DNA of 64,000 bases, taken from Mycolicibacterium senegalense (GTDB lineage: Bacteria; Actinomycetota; Actinomycetes; Mycobacteriales; Mycobacteriaceae). The DNA lies in NCBI RefSeq assembly GCF_019645875.1, contig NZ_CP081000.1, forward strand, positions 1,488,001-1,552,000. The letters are read 5' to 3'. The translations under genes and the position numbers were made by a program. Shown here one piece after another: positions 8,506 to 17,245 of this stretch. The notes under the pieces were generated by a model. It saw only the letters and a program-made list of their open reading frames with translations. It had not been told where the DNA came from and made no database searches. Each line of letters starts with the position of its first letter. The first letter of the stretch is position 1.

Positions 8506-9981
8506 ATGGCCCAGAGTGCTGACGTCGCAGGGCGTCTGGACCAGGGACAGTCCGCCGTCGAGACCTTCGCCGAGTTCGTCTGGGCCTGCGCACTTCTGGG
8601 CTACCAGAACCCAGACCTCACTTCCTACGTCGGCCAGGTGCACGATTGGTACGCCACCGAAGATGGCCTGGACCTGCCGGTGCTCGACGCCGATGGTGCG
8701 GCGTTGACCGCGGTTGCCGGGCGGGCCGAGCAGGCGCTGGGGCTGCAGGACGCTCAGCTGAGCGCACTTGATCTGGCCTGGCAGGGGCGCGGTGCGCAGG
8801 CCGCACGGGAATTCCTGTACCGCCATGCTGATGCGGCCCGGCAGGCGGTATCGGCCGTGCGAGCAGCGGTCGACACGCTGACGCTGCTGCACGACCAACT
8901 GTGGCGGGCGGTCGACACCAAGGTCGCGGTGACTGAACGTATCGAGGCGCGATGTGCGGTGCAGCGCCAGGACTGGTTGGCGGCGGCGCGTGTCGTGCGG
9001 ACCGGACTCGGGAATCGCGACCTGGCCAGCGAGTTGATCGACGCACAGGTGAAGCCCTTCGTTTCCAACGACATCGGCGCCGACTGGGTGCCCGCGATGC
9101 GTTCGGCGAGAGCCGCGGTATCCGACGCCTACGCCGCGGCGATCACCGCGCTGTCCGATGGCCCGGCGCCGGTGTTCGAGATCCCCGGTGATCTCGGGCC
9201 GGCGTGGACACCTCGCGTCGGCGCGGCGGTGTCGGCGGTAGGCGGTGCCCGCACCGTTCCGGTGGGATTCGTAGCACCGGCCGATTCCGCCCCAGTGCCC
9301 TGGGGATCCACTGCCGGGTCCGCCGGCGCGACGCCGCCGATCGGTCAGATGCCTGCTGCTGCACCGACTCTCGCGCTACCGGCGGTCGGTTCGGCCGCAG
9401 CGCCCGAGCAGGCCGTGCCGCCGGCCGTCAGTCCGGCCGCAGCGGATCCGACGGCCGGGTGGGGTTCGCCGTCGGGTGACGGTTTGTCCGGTGGCGGTTT
9501 GTCCGGCATGGGTTCCGGGGCGTCGGGCCTGGGCCGGCAACTCGCTGACATGCTCGACGGGTTGATCGGATCAACCGACGGTGCGCTGGGTTCGAACGCC
9601 GACGACGCCCTGCCCGGGCAGCTCGACCCACCGGAAACCGCCGACGCGGCCGACGAGTTGGACGACGCAGATGACGCCGGCGAGGGGGAAGACGAGGAGG
9701 AACCAGACCTCGAACCGGATGACGACGACGTGGAAGCCGAAGACCTTGCGGCCGAGGAGGATAACGTGGCGGACGACGACCCTGCCGAAGCGAAGGCCGA
9801 GGAGATTTCGGCCGCCGCGCCCGGGTCCGTGCCTCCCGAAACCACTGTCGAGCCTGCCGCCGAACCGGTGCCCGTCGTCGCTCCCGGTGCCCCGGTTCCG
9901 CCGGACGACGCGGCGGTTGTCCCGGCCGACGAGACGCCGTGCGCGATCGCGGCCGACGAGCTACCGCAGGTCGGCGGGTAG
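8506..9981 (+). CDS. Ala/Pro-rich protein with WXG-like helical N-terminus and acidic C-terminus
   Basis: A 491-residue protein corresponding in position and composition to the alanine/proline-rich gene downstream of glmM in other mycobacteria. Residues 1 to about 210 are helical and contain a WXG-type turn (Trp92-Gln-Gly94) between helices. Residues of roughly 220-370 are Pro/Ala/Gly-rich and low-complexity. A strongly acidic Asp/Glu block follows near 375-440, then a Pro/Val-rich end. There is no signal peptide or membrane segment. With the 98-residue partner just upstream it looks like an ESX substrate pair. Biochemical function is unknown. Confidence 0.68.
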   Translation: MAQSADVAGRLDQGQSAVETFAEFVWACALLGYQNPDLTSYVGQVHDWYATEDGLDLPVLDADGAALTAVAGRAEQALGLQDAQLSALDLAWQGRGAQAAREFLYRHADAARQAVSAVRAAVDTLTLLHDQLWRAVDTKVAVTERIEARCAVQRQDWLAAARVVRTGLGNRDLASELIDAQVKPFVSNDIGADWVPAMRSARAAVSDAYAAAITALSDGPAPVFEIPGDLGPAWTPRVGAAVSAVGGARTVPVGFVAPADSAPVPWGSTAGSAGATPPIGQMPAAAPTLALPAVGSAAAPEQAVPPAVSPAAADPTAGWGSPSGDGLSGGGLSGMGSGASGLGRQLADMLDGLIGSTDGALGSNADDALPGQLDPPETADAADELDDADDAGEGEDEEEPDLEPDDDDVEAEDLAAEEDNVADDDPAEAKAEEISAAAPGSVPPETTVEPAAEPVPVVAPGAPVPPDDAAVVPADETPCAIAADELPQVGG

Positions 9982-10044
9982 CGGGGCATCGCTGACAACC
10001 GTCGTGGTCACCCGGGGCGTCGATTTCTGCGTCAAGATGGTCCG

Positions 10045-10701
10045 ATGAGCGCGACCAAGACCGCCAAGACCGGGCCCGGCCGGCCCGCAGGTATCGACAG
10101 TGGCGACACCCGGCAGCGGGTGATCGATGCAGCCTGCCAGTGTTTTGCGCAGTTCGGCTACGGACCGGCCACCAACAACCAGATCGCCGAGATTGCCGGC
10201 GTCACTGCTGGATCGGTGTATTACCACTTCGGCACGAAAAGCAAGTTGTTCGAAGAAGTTTGCGCGGATGTTTACGGCAAGATCCTGGCCAGTGCCGCGC
10301 CGGCGATGGCCGGGCCGCGCTCGATGCACGAGCTGTTGCGAGCCGCGCTGTCCGAATCCATCCGCATCAATCGTGAGTTTCCCGAGCTTGCCGGTTTCGT
10401 CGCGACGGCACCGATCGATGCCCGCAGGCACCAGGAGCTGATCGCCGGTTTTGCGCGACAGGGTGCTCGGATGACGGATGCGCTCGCGCGGTCGGTCGTC
10501 GAAGGTCAGCGAGCCGGACTGATCCCCGCCGAGCACGACGCGGTTCAGGTGGCGCGGGTGATCGGTGCCATCGTCGACGGTTTCGCGCACGCGGCGGCCG
10601 TCACCGATCCGGAGGAGATGGACGGCGTGAACCGGTTGTTCGAATCGCTGCTCCTCGATGCCGAGGCCCGCGATCGGTCAGCTGCTTCAGATCCTGGCTG
10701 A
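10045..10701 (+). CDS. TetR-family transcriptional regulator
   Basis: 218 residues. After a basic N-terminal arm, the TetR DNA-binding domain spans about residues 22-70, with a helix-turn-helix in TNNQIAEIAGVTAGSVYYHF and the usual KSKLFEEV helix after it. The C-terminal ligand domain is unassigned. It runs in the same direction as the type VII-like pair, 63 bases downstream, and converges with the LLM oxidoreductase. The regulated genes cannot be deduced. Confidence 0.88.
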   Translation: MSATKTAKTGPGRPAGIDSGDTRQRVIDAACQCFAQFGYGPATNNQIAEIAGVTAGSVYYHFGTKSKLFEEVCADVYGKILASAAPAMAGPRSMHELLRAALSESIRINREFPELAGFVATAPIDARRHQELIAGFARQGARMTDALARSVVEGQRAGLIPAEHDAVQVARVIGAIVDGFAHAAAVTDPEEMDGVNRLFESLLLDAEARDRSAASDPG

Positions 10702-10714
10702 CCCGCTTGGTTTC

Positions 10715-11755
10715 CTACCGGGTGAGCTCCACCAACTCCTCGCAGAACTTCACGGTCTCGGCGCTATCGGTGGCCAGTGGGTGCACCAGCATCGTGGTGA
10801 CCCCGGCCTCGGCGTAGGCGGCCAGGCGTTCCTTGACGAAGCCCTTCGGCCCCACGAGGGACACGTTGCGCACCAGGTCGTCGGGCACCGCCGCGATGGC
10901 CTCGGCTTTCTTGCCGGCCAGGAACAGATCCTGGATGTGGTCGGCGACCTCGCCATAGCCGTACCGGGTGGCCAGCTTGTGGTAGAAGTTCTGGCCGCGC
11001 GCACCCATGCCGCCGATGTACAGCGCCAGTTGGGGTTTCGCCCACTCCAGCCGATCGTCGACATCGTCGCCGATCGCCAGGCTGGCACTGACCATCACGT
11101 CCAGCGGACCCAGTTCCGGATCTCGTTTGGCCGCCCCGGCGCGAAGGGCGTCGCCCCACACGTCGTCGGCCTTCTCGGGCAGGTAGAAAACCGGTTGCCA
11201 GCCCTCGGCGATCTCGGCGGTCAGCTCGACGTTCTTGGGTCCCAGTGCGGCGATGGTGATCGGAATGCGCTCCCGCACAGGGTGATTGATCAGGTGCAGT
11301 GACTTGCCCAGCCCGGTGCCGCGGTCGGCGGGCAATGGCAGCTGGTAGTACTTGCCGTCGTAGTCGAGGTTCTCGCGCCGCCACACCTTGCGGCAGATCT
11401 CGACCACCTCGCGGGTGCGGCCCAGCGGCGCGTCGAACGGCACACCGTGGAATCCCTCCATCACCTGCGGACCGGACGTGCCGAGGCCCAGGCGGAAGCG
11501 GCCGTCGGATACATAGTCGACGCCGGCCGCGGTCATGGCCATCAGGGCCGGCGTGCGGGTGTAGATGGGGACCACGCCGGTGCCGAGTTCCATGGTGGAG
11601 GTCTTGGCGGCCAGGTAGCCGAGCTGGCTGATCGCGTCGTAGGAATACGCCTCGGCGACCAGGGCGATGTCGACGCCCACCTTTTCCAGCTCGACGACTT
11701 GATCGGCCGCTTCTTTGAAGCCGCCGGCATAACTCAGGAAGATGCCAGTGCGCAT
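10715..11755 (-). CDS. LLM-class, probably F420-dependent, oxidoreductase
   Basis: Luciferase-like monooxygenase-fold oxidoreductase of 346 residues. The beta-barrel pattern is seen in AEAYSYDAISQLGYLA, TRTPALMAMTAAGVDYVS, LGLGTSGPQVMEGFHG and REVVEICR, typical of the mycobacterial F420-binding branch related to methylene-tetrahydromethanopterin reductase. The internal ATG at 11755 (MRTGIFLSYAGG) is chosen because it starts the first barrel strand; an upstream in-frame ATG at 11776 adds only seven residues. The substrate is unknown. Confidence 0.82.
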   Translation of the reverse strand: MRTGIFLSYAGGFKEAADQVVELEKVGVDIALVAEAYSYDAISQLGYLAAKTSTMELGTGVVPIYTRTPALMAMTAAGVDYVSDGRFRLGLGTSGPQVMEGFHGVPFDAPLGRTREVVEICRKVWRRENLDYDGKYYQLPLPADRGTGLGKSLHLINHPVRERIPITIAALGPKNVELTAEIAEGWQPVFYLPEKADDVWGDALRAGAAKRDPELGPLDVMVSASLAIGDDVDDRLEWAKPQLALYIGGMGARGQNFYHKLATRYGYGEVADHIQDLFLAGKKAEAIAAVPDDLVRNVSLVGPKGFVKERLAAYAEAGVTTMLVHPLATDSAETVKFCEELVELTR

Positions 11756-11860
11756 CGCCGGAGTGTAGCAACCCAACCAGTTGGTTGGGAGATGGGGCTT
11801 CGGATGCGTGATCGAATGGCTGCTGCGTTGGCCTTAGCCTTTAGGCCCCGGTTGCGAACT

Positions 11861-12472
11861 CTAGGACTGCTTGCGGGATGCTGCGTCGATCGCCGGCAGG
11901 TAGATGTCGTCCACCAACTCGGCAACGGTGCTCGATCGGTTCGTGTTGCGGCCGAACAGCAATTCATTGCGCATGAGTGCCAGAACGCTCAGTGCCACCC
12001 GGTCCGAAATCTCAGCGGGCCCTATCTCGCCTCGCTCGCATGCGGCCTCCAGTGCCCGTCGAATCGTGTGGTCGGTGTGCGCGGCCACCTTGGTCTCGAA
12101 GGTCTCCAGTGTGGCGTCGTCGGATTCGGCGACAAGGCTGCGGAAGGTGTCGATTCCGATTTCGTGCCACTGGTTCATCAAGGACTCGACTATGCCCACG
12201 ATGTCGTCGCGAAGATTCTGGGAAGGCGCTTCGGCGGGCAGTGTGCGGAGGGTCGGGAGGGCGTCGGTGACCATCTGCGCCCGAGAACTGTATCGGCGGT
12301 AGAGGACTGGTTTTCCGGTCTTGGCTCGGCGGGCTACGCCTTCGAAGGTGACGCCGGAGTATCCGCGATCTGTCAGCTCGGCCCAAGTGGCGTCGCGGAT
12401 CGCCGACATCAGCACGTCGTCCCGGCGCCGCGACGGCCGCTCGGGTCCTGTGGCCGCCCCTGGGTTAGACAC
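11861..12472 (-). CDS. TetR-family regulator, divergent from the AhpD-like/MBL pair
   Basis: About 203 residues from the GTG at 12472 (VSNPGAATGPERPSRRR). The helix-turn-helix lies in GVTFEGVARRAKTGKPVLYRRY, followed by a TetR_C-type domain. Earlier in-frame starts up to 12577 would run through the palindromic operator and overlap the divergent gene, so the shorter form is preferred. It probably represses itself and the two-gene module 12576-14116 through the operator at 12514-12528. Confidence 0.82.
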   Translation of the reverse strand: MSNPGAATGPERPSRRRDDVLMSAIRDATWAELTDRGYSGVTFEGVARRAKTGKPVLYRRYSSRAQMVTDALPTLRTLPAEAPSQNLRDDIVGIVESLMNQWHEIGIDTFRSLVAESDDATLETFETKVAAHTDHTIRRALEAACERGEIGPAEISDRVALSVLALMRNELLFGRNTNRSSTVAELVDDIYLPAIDAASRKQS

Positions 12473-12513
12473 GTTGCGTATCTTAACCGCAAGCACTAGC
12501 ATCGTCGTCATAG

Positions 12514-12528
12514 GGAACGTGCCGTTCC
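12514..12528. promoter_or_regulatory. Palindromic operator for the divergent TetR
   Basis: GGAACG-TGC-CGTTCC is a perfect 6-bp inverted repeat with a 3-nt spacer, in the intergenic region between the TetR gene and the divergent AhpD-like gene. Position and symmetry fit a TetR dimer site. Confidence 0.6.
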
Positions 12529-12575
12529 TTATGGTCTCGCTCGAAGCGGACCTGTTGACGTGAAGGTGGGAGTTC

Positions 12576-13148
12576 ATGGCTGTCCGATTGCCTGATGTCG
12601 CTGATCTCCATCCCGCAGGGCGCGAGGTCTACGACTTGTTTCCGGCCAATCTGTCCCGCGGCTTGGCCATGACGGGTTCGAGCGCGAAGGCCTACCTGGC
12701 ACTCGGCCTCTCCTTTCGCACGGGTGCCTTGTCGCCCGAATCGCGCGAGTTGGTGATTCTGCGAGTCGGCGCAGTGACAGGTACGGAGTACGAGATCCAC
12801 CACCACGTGCGCGAGGCACGCGATGCCGGAATTTCGGATTCGGTGATCGACAACCTGCTGTGCGGGGCCACATCGTTCGGGGACCGGCGGATCGATGCGC
12901 TCATCGCCTTTGTCGACGACGTCCTGGCGCGGCTCAAGGGTGGTGGAGCGGACACAGCGCACCTGCAGGAGTTCTACTCAGACAACGAGATCGCCGAGAT
13001 TGTCCTGCTCGCGGGGCATTACGTGATGACCGCGCTGTTCGTCAAAACCCTCGGCATCGTCCCCGAGGAGGGCGACGTCGACGGCGCGAGCATTCTGGCT
13101 GAAGCCACCGCCAAGCTGCACAAAGAACACGTGAAGGGCGGACGATGA
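12576..13148 (+). CDS. Carboxymuconolactone decarboxylase/AhpD-like protein without redox cysteines
   Basis: 190-residue all-helical protein of the AhpD/carboxymuconolactone decarboxylase fold, recognised by LSPESRELVILRVGAVTGTEYEIHHH and the following helix pair. The CxxC seen in AhpD peroxidases is replaced by EYEIHHH, and the product has only one cysteine, so a thiol peroxidase role is unlikely. A GGTGGGAG-like ribosome site precedes the ATG. Its stop overlaps the start of the metallo-beta-lactamase gene, so the two are translationally coupled. Substrate unknown. Confidence 0.8.
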   Translation: MAVRLPDVADLHPAGREVYDLFPANLSRGLAMTGSSAKAYLALGLSFRTGALSPESRELVILRVGAVTGTEYEIHHHVREARDAGISDSVIDNLLCGATSFGDRRIDALIAFVDDVLARLKGGGADTAHLQEFYSDNEIAEIVLLAGHYVMTALFVKTLGIVPEEGDVDGASILAEATAKLHKEHVKGGR

Positions 13149-14116
13149 CCGACCAAATTCCTTTCCAGGAAGGCTTGTTCGAACTCGGCGGAGGAGCTCA
13201 TGTATTTCTCTCAGGCAACGAGTCGTTCGGGATGGCCAACGCGGGACTGGTGGTCAGTGCGGGCGAGGCCCTGGTAATCGACACGCTCTATGACGTGCAG
13301 CATGCCCGGGCAATGTGCGCCTGCATGAACGACCTGACCGCAGCTGCGCCGGTGCGATATGTTCTCAACACCCATACTGATGGCGACCACTTCTTCGGCA
13401 ACCAGGTGTTCTCCGAAGATACCGAGATCATCACCACCGAAGCTGCCGGCGCTTTGATGACTCAGGAGCATGCCGACCTTACGGCGAAACTGCTTGGCGC
13501 GGAGACCAAACCCGGCGGCGCCTTGCCTGCGCTGGAACCGCTGGGCCGGCCGTTCAACTTCTCCGAGGTGCGGGTGCGGCCGGCGGATACCACGTTCGCC
13601 GGAGAAAAGGCCTTACGAGTAGGCAATCTCGACGTCGAACTGCATGAACTAGGCCCGGCCCACACGGTCGGTGACGCGATCGCGTACCTGCCCGAGTTGG
13701 GCGTGTTGTACGCGGGGGACCTACTGACACGGAACGTCGTTGCGGTCACCTGGTCGGGTTCGATCCCGAACTGGATGAAGGCGCTGGAGCGCATCCGCGC
13801 CTTCGGAGCGAAGACAGTGGTGGCCGGCCACGGCCCTGTGCTGGTCGGGGATGAGATCAACGCGGCCATCGATCGTGGAATCCGATTCTGGTCGAACGTG
13901 CACGCTGACGCGACGCGCCTCTACGACCAAGGAGTGCCGGTCGCCGAGGCCGTGGCCAGAATGGACATTCGGAACTATCCGGAAGCCGTTGCGACGCTGC
14001 CGATCATCGTCACCGCGATCTACCATGAATGCGACCCGAACATCCCCTATCTGGACCTCACCCAGGCGATCGAGTCCATCGCGTCGCAACTGACTCAGCA
14101 CACCACCGCGTCATGA
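13145..14116 (+). CDS. Metallo-beta-lactamase-fold hydrolase with variant metal motif
   Basis: 323-residue MBL-fold hydrolase. The metal signature is HTDGDH (77-82): relative to canonical HxHxDH the second His is Asp79. Further ligands are plausible at GPAHTVGD, YAGDLL and VAGHGP. The active site probably still binds metal, but with altered chemistry. There is no signal peptide. The ATG overlaps the stop of the AhpD-like gene (ATGA). Converges with the aldehyde dehydrogenase gene, 12 bases apart. Substrate unknown; a lactone or ester is possible. Confidence 0.82.
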   Translation: MTDQIPFQEGLFELGGGAHVFLSGNESFGMANAGLVVSAGEALVIDTLYDVQHARAMCACMNDLTAAAPVRYVLNTHTDGDHFFGNQVFSEDTEIITTEAAGALMTQEHADLTAKLLGAETKPGGALPALEPLGRPFNFSEVRVRPADTTFAGEKALRVGNLDVELHELGPAHTVGDAIAYLPELGVLYAGDLLTRNVVAVTWSGSIPNWMKALERIRAFGAKTVVAGHGPVLVGDEINAAIDRGIRFWSNVHADATRLYDQGVPVAEAVARMDIRNYPEAVATLPIIVTAIYHECDPNIPYLDLTQAIESIASQLTQHTTAS

Positions 14117-14128
14117 CCGTGCCACCGA

Positions 14129-15475
14129 TCACCCGACCGTGCGGATCAGCTTCTTGTTGACGAACTCGCTGATGCCGAGTGTGCCGAGTTCGCGGCCGAA
14201 GCCGGACCGCTTGATGCCGCCGAACGGCAGTTCCACGCCGTCGGCCTGGACTCCGTTGATGAACACCATGCCGGCGTCGATCTTCGCGGCGACCCGCTTG
14301 GCTTGTTCGGCGTCGGTGGTGAAGACGTAGGAGCCCAGGCCGAACGGGGTGTCGTTGGCCAGCTCCAGGGCCTCGTCTTCGGAACCGGCCTTGAAGACCA
14401 TCGCGATAGGCCCGAACAGTTCTTGGTGGTAGACGTCATTGTCGGGCTTGACGTCGGTCAGCACGCCGGTCGGGAAGTACGCGCCGTTGCGTTCGCCGGC
14501 ACTGGTCAGCGTCGCACCCTGTTCGACCGCGCTGTCCACCTGTGCCTGCAGCCGATCGGCGGCCAGTTCCGATGACAGCGGGGTGATGTCGTCGGCGGCG
14601 GCGAGGACGGCGGCGGTGAATTTCTCCAGGAACGCGTCGTAGAGGTCGTCGGCCACGATGAAACGCTTGGCCGCGTTGCAGGCCTGCCCGGTGTTGTCCA
14701 GGCGGGCCGCCGCCGCCTTGGCGACGGTGTCATCGAGATCGTCGGTGGACAGCAGGATGAACGGGTCCGACCCACCGAGCTCCAGGACGACCTTCTTCAG
14801 GTTGCGTCCGGCGATTTCGGCCACGGCGGCACCGGCCCGCTCTGAGCCGGTCAGCGAAACCCCGGCCACCCGTGGGTCTTCGATGAGCCTGGCCACCTGT
14901 TCGTTGGTGGCGTAGATGTTGACGTACGCCCCGGGCGGAAAACCGGCGTCATCGAAGATCTGCTGGATCGCGGCGGCCGACTCCGGGCATTGCGGGGCGT
15001 GCTTGAGCAGGATCGTGTTGCCGACACACAGATTGGGCCCGGCGAACCGGGCGACCTGGTAGGCCGGGAAGTTCCACGGCATGATCCCCAGGAGGACGCC
15101 GTAGGGGCTGTTCGTGATCACCGCTTCGCCTGCGCCGTCGAGCAGTTCGATCGGCTGGTCCCGCAGCAGCGTCTCGGCATGGTCGGCGTAGTACTCGTAG
15201 ATCGAGGCGCTGAACTTGACTTCACCGATCGCGGCGTCGCGCGGCTTGCCCATCTCACGCACGATGATCGCGCCGAGTTCGTCCGCACGCTCGGCATGCA
15301 ACTCACCGACCCGACGGATGAGGGCCGCCCGCTCGGCAACGGTGGTCCCGCCTGCCCACGCCTTGCTCGCGGTCACGGCAGCCGACAGGGCGTTGTCGAT
15401 CTCGGTGTCGGTGGCGGTCGGGTACTCCTTGACGACGTCGCCGGTGGCCGGGTCGGTCACGACGTACAAGCTCAT
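14129..15475 (-). CDS. NAD(P)-dependent aldehyde dehydrogenase, succinate-semialdehyde dehydrogenase-like
   Basis: 448-residue aldehyde dehydrogenase. Visible are PWNFP (133-137), the catalytic Glu in LELGG (Glu232) and the nucleophile Cys266 in NTGQACNAAKR. Overall it looks like the short GabD/succinate-semialdehyde dehydrogenase group. The start at 15475 (MSLYVVTDPATG) is 22 bases after the reductase stop; a longer reading to 15736 lies over the reductase gene and is rejected. As last gene of the amine operon it would oxidise the aminoaldehyde or semialdehyde released upstream. Confidence 0.9.
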   Translation of the reverse strand: MSLYVVTDPATGDVVKEYPTATDTEIDNALSAAVTASKAWAGGTTVAERAALIRRVGELHAERADELGAIIVREMGKPRDAAIGEVKFSASIYEYYADHAETLLRDQPIELLDGAGEAVITNSPYGVLLGIMPWNFPAYQVARFAGPNLCVGNTILLKHAPQCPESAAAIQQIFDDAGFPPGAYVNIYATNEQVARLIEDPRVAGVSLTGSERAGAAVAEIAGRNLKKVVLELGGSDPFILLSTDDLDDTVAKAAAARLDNTGQACNAAKRFIVADDLYDAFLEKFTAAVLAAADDITPLSSELAADRLQAQVDSAVEQGATLTSAGERNGAYFPTGVLTDVKPDNDVYHQELFGPIAMVFKAGSEDEALELANDTPFGLGSYVFTTDAEQAKRVAAKIDAGMVFINGVQADGVELPFGGIKRSGFGRELGTLGISEFVNKKLIRTVG

Positions 15476-15497
15476 TGGTGTTCTCCAGTCTGTGTGG

Positions 15498-16454
15498 TCA
15501 GTAGAGTTCGATGACGAGTTTGTCGCTGCGAGAGCGGGATACGCACAGCGCCATTTCTTCGTTGTTGGCCTTGACGGTGGCCGACAGGCAGTTGTCGCGG
15601 TGATCCGGAATGCCCTCGACGACACCGGAGACGCAGGACCCGCAGATGCCCTCGCCGCACGACCTGAACACGTCGCAGCCCGCTTCCTCGAGCACGTCGA
15701 GTATCGAGCGGTCGGCCGGGATCTCGAACACCTCACCGGTGGTCAGTTCGACGGTGAACGCCGTGTCGCCGGAGGTGTCGACTTCCTTCGGGGTGAACGC
15801 TTCGAGGTGGATGTGGTCGGCGCCGACCGCGGGCGTGAACGCGGAAACCACCTGGTTCATGAATCCTTCTGGGCCGCAGGTGTATACGTGGGTATCGGTC
15901 GAGAGGCTCGATGCCATTCGCTCGAACAGCGCGGGTTGCTCGGTGCGCGGTACCCCGATGTGGAGGGTGACGAAGTCGCGGTATTCGACTCGTTCGGTGA
16001 GGAAGTCGTCGAACGCCATCTCCTCCCGTGACCGCGCGAAGTAGTGCAGCTCGAAGTCGGCGCCCCAGCTGTACAGCTCGAAGGCCATGCTCATCAGCGG
16101 GGTGAGGCCGATGCCGCCGGCGATCAGAATGTGTTTGGCGGCGTCGGGGACGATGCCGAGCATGTTGCGCGGCTTGCTGATCTTCAGGTGATCGCCGACC
16201 TTGAGCGCATGCATGGCCGCTGAGCCGCCTTGCGGTCCTTCTTTTTTCACCGCGACCCACATCGATGAATCGTCTTTGGGGGAGCCGGCCAGCGAATACT
16301 GGCGAAGCACCCCGGTGGGTCCGGTCACGTCGATGTGCGCGCCGGACTGCCACTCACCGAAGGGAGACCCGTCGAGTTGCTCCAAGCGGAGACCCCGGAT
16401 GTCGGGTGTCTCGACCTGGATCTCGGCGATGCGGACGACGATGCTGTTTTCCAT
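15498..16454 (-). CDS. Phthalate-dioxygenase-reductase-type flavin/2Fe-2S oxidoreductase
   Basis: 318-residue electron-transfer protein of the PDR/VanB type: flavin domain (RQYSLAGSP, about 50-58), NAD domain (ILIAGGIGLTPLMSM and YTCGPEGFM) and a C-terminal plant-type 2Fe-2S domain (CGEGICGSC plus a distal Cys). It takes electrons from NAD(P)H one at a time and is the likely partner of the P450 encoded five genes earlier in the operon; no separate ferredoxin gene is seen. The start overlaps the stop of the preceding hydrolase by one base (TGATG). Confidence 0.9.
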   Translation of the reverse strand: MENSIVVRIAEIQVETPDIRGLRLEQLDGSPFGEWQSGAHIDVTGPTGVLRQYSLAGSPKDDSSMWVAVKKEGPQGGSAAMHALKVGDHLKISKPRNMLGIVPDAAKHILIAGGIGLTPLMSMAFELYSWGADFELHYFARSREEMAFDDFLTERVEYRDFVTLHIGVPRTEQPALFERMASSLSTDTHVYTCGPEGFMNQVVSAFTPAVGADHIHLEAFTPKEVDTSGDTAFTVELTTGEVFEIPADRSILDVLEEAGCDVFRSCGEGICGSCVSGVVEGIPDHRDNCLSATVKANNEEMALCVSRSRSDKLVIELY

Positions 16455-17245
16455 CAGCGGGCCTCCGGGGCAGGCGCACCGGCGGCGATGAAGCCGGCGA
16501 GCAGCTGGTACAGCGGTTCCAGTCGTCCGTCGTCGTCTTCCGGGTGGAACTGCACACCCAGCACCCAGTCAGTCGGGTGCTCAACGCCTTCGACGATGCC
16601 GTCGAGGGCCCGGGCCGCGACGACGAGTTCATCTGCCACGTCGTCGACGGCCTGGTGGTGACCGGACCGGACGACGAGGGGCCCCGCACCGAGGATGACG
16701 GCCAGCCGGGTCTCGGGCAGGACCTCGACCTTCTCATCGATGAAAAGGTGTTCGCCCGGCCCGCCGCGATGCAGCTGGTAATCGGTGATGTCTCCGATGA
16801 TGGTGCCCCCGTAGCACACGTTGATCAGCTGCGAACCGCGGCAGATCCCCAGCACCGGGCGGCCGGCGTCGATGTACGCCCGGATCATGGCGAGGCTGAC
16901 CCGGTCCGCTTCCGCGTCGACCCCGTAGGAGTTCGGCAGGGTGCCTTCCGGTCCGCCGTAACAGGTCGCGGCGATATCGCCGCCACCGAGCACCAGCAGG
17001 CCGTCGGCATCGACGACCACGTCGACGCTTGCGGGTTCGGAGGTGTCCACCAGCTCGAAACTGGCATCGAGCTCGGCCAGTGCGCTCAGGGCGGTGCGGG
17101 TGAAGCGCCGGTGCAGTGCGGCGACCGGTGCGGTGAGATCGGGAAAGTTGAGGGATACCAGCACCGCGACGTGCGGGCGTCCCGGTTCCCGGTTACGGGT
17201 GCGGGACGGTTCGACCTCGTCGCGCACGACGACGGGACTGTTCAT
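16454..17245 (-). CDS. Class I glutamine amidotransferase-like (PuuD-type) gamma-glutamyl hydrolase, copy 1
   Basis: 263-residue stand-alone class I amidotransferase-fold hydrolase, as in gamma-glutamyl-GABA hydrolase PuuD. The triad is intact: Cys135 in GICRGSQ, His234 and Glu236 in VQFHPED, with SGHHQAV before it. An N-terminal extension of about 24 residues is unlike copy 2. The ATG at 17245 overlaps the stop of copy 2 (ATGA). It probably removes the glutamyl group added by the GS-like ligase. The two copies may differ in substrate. Confidence 0.85.
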   Translation of the reverse strand: MNSPVVVRDEVEPSRTRNREPGRPHVAVLVSLNFPDLTAPVAALHRRFTRTALSALAELDASFELVDTSEPASVDVVVDADGLLVLGGGDIAATCYGGPEGTLPNSYGVDAEADRVSLAMIRAYIDAGRPVLGICRGSQLINVCYGGTIIGDITDYQLHRGGPGEHLFIDEKVEVLPETRLAVILGAGPLVVRSGHHQAVDDVADELVVAARALDGIVEGVEHPTDWVLGVQFHPEDDDGRLEPLYQLLAGFIAAGAPAPEAR

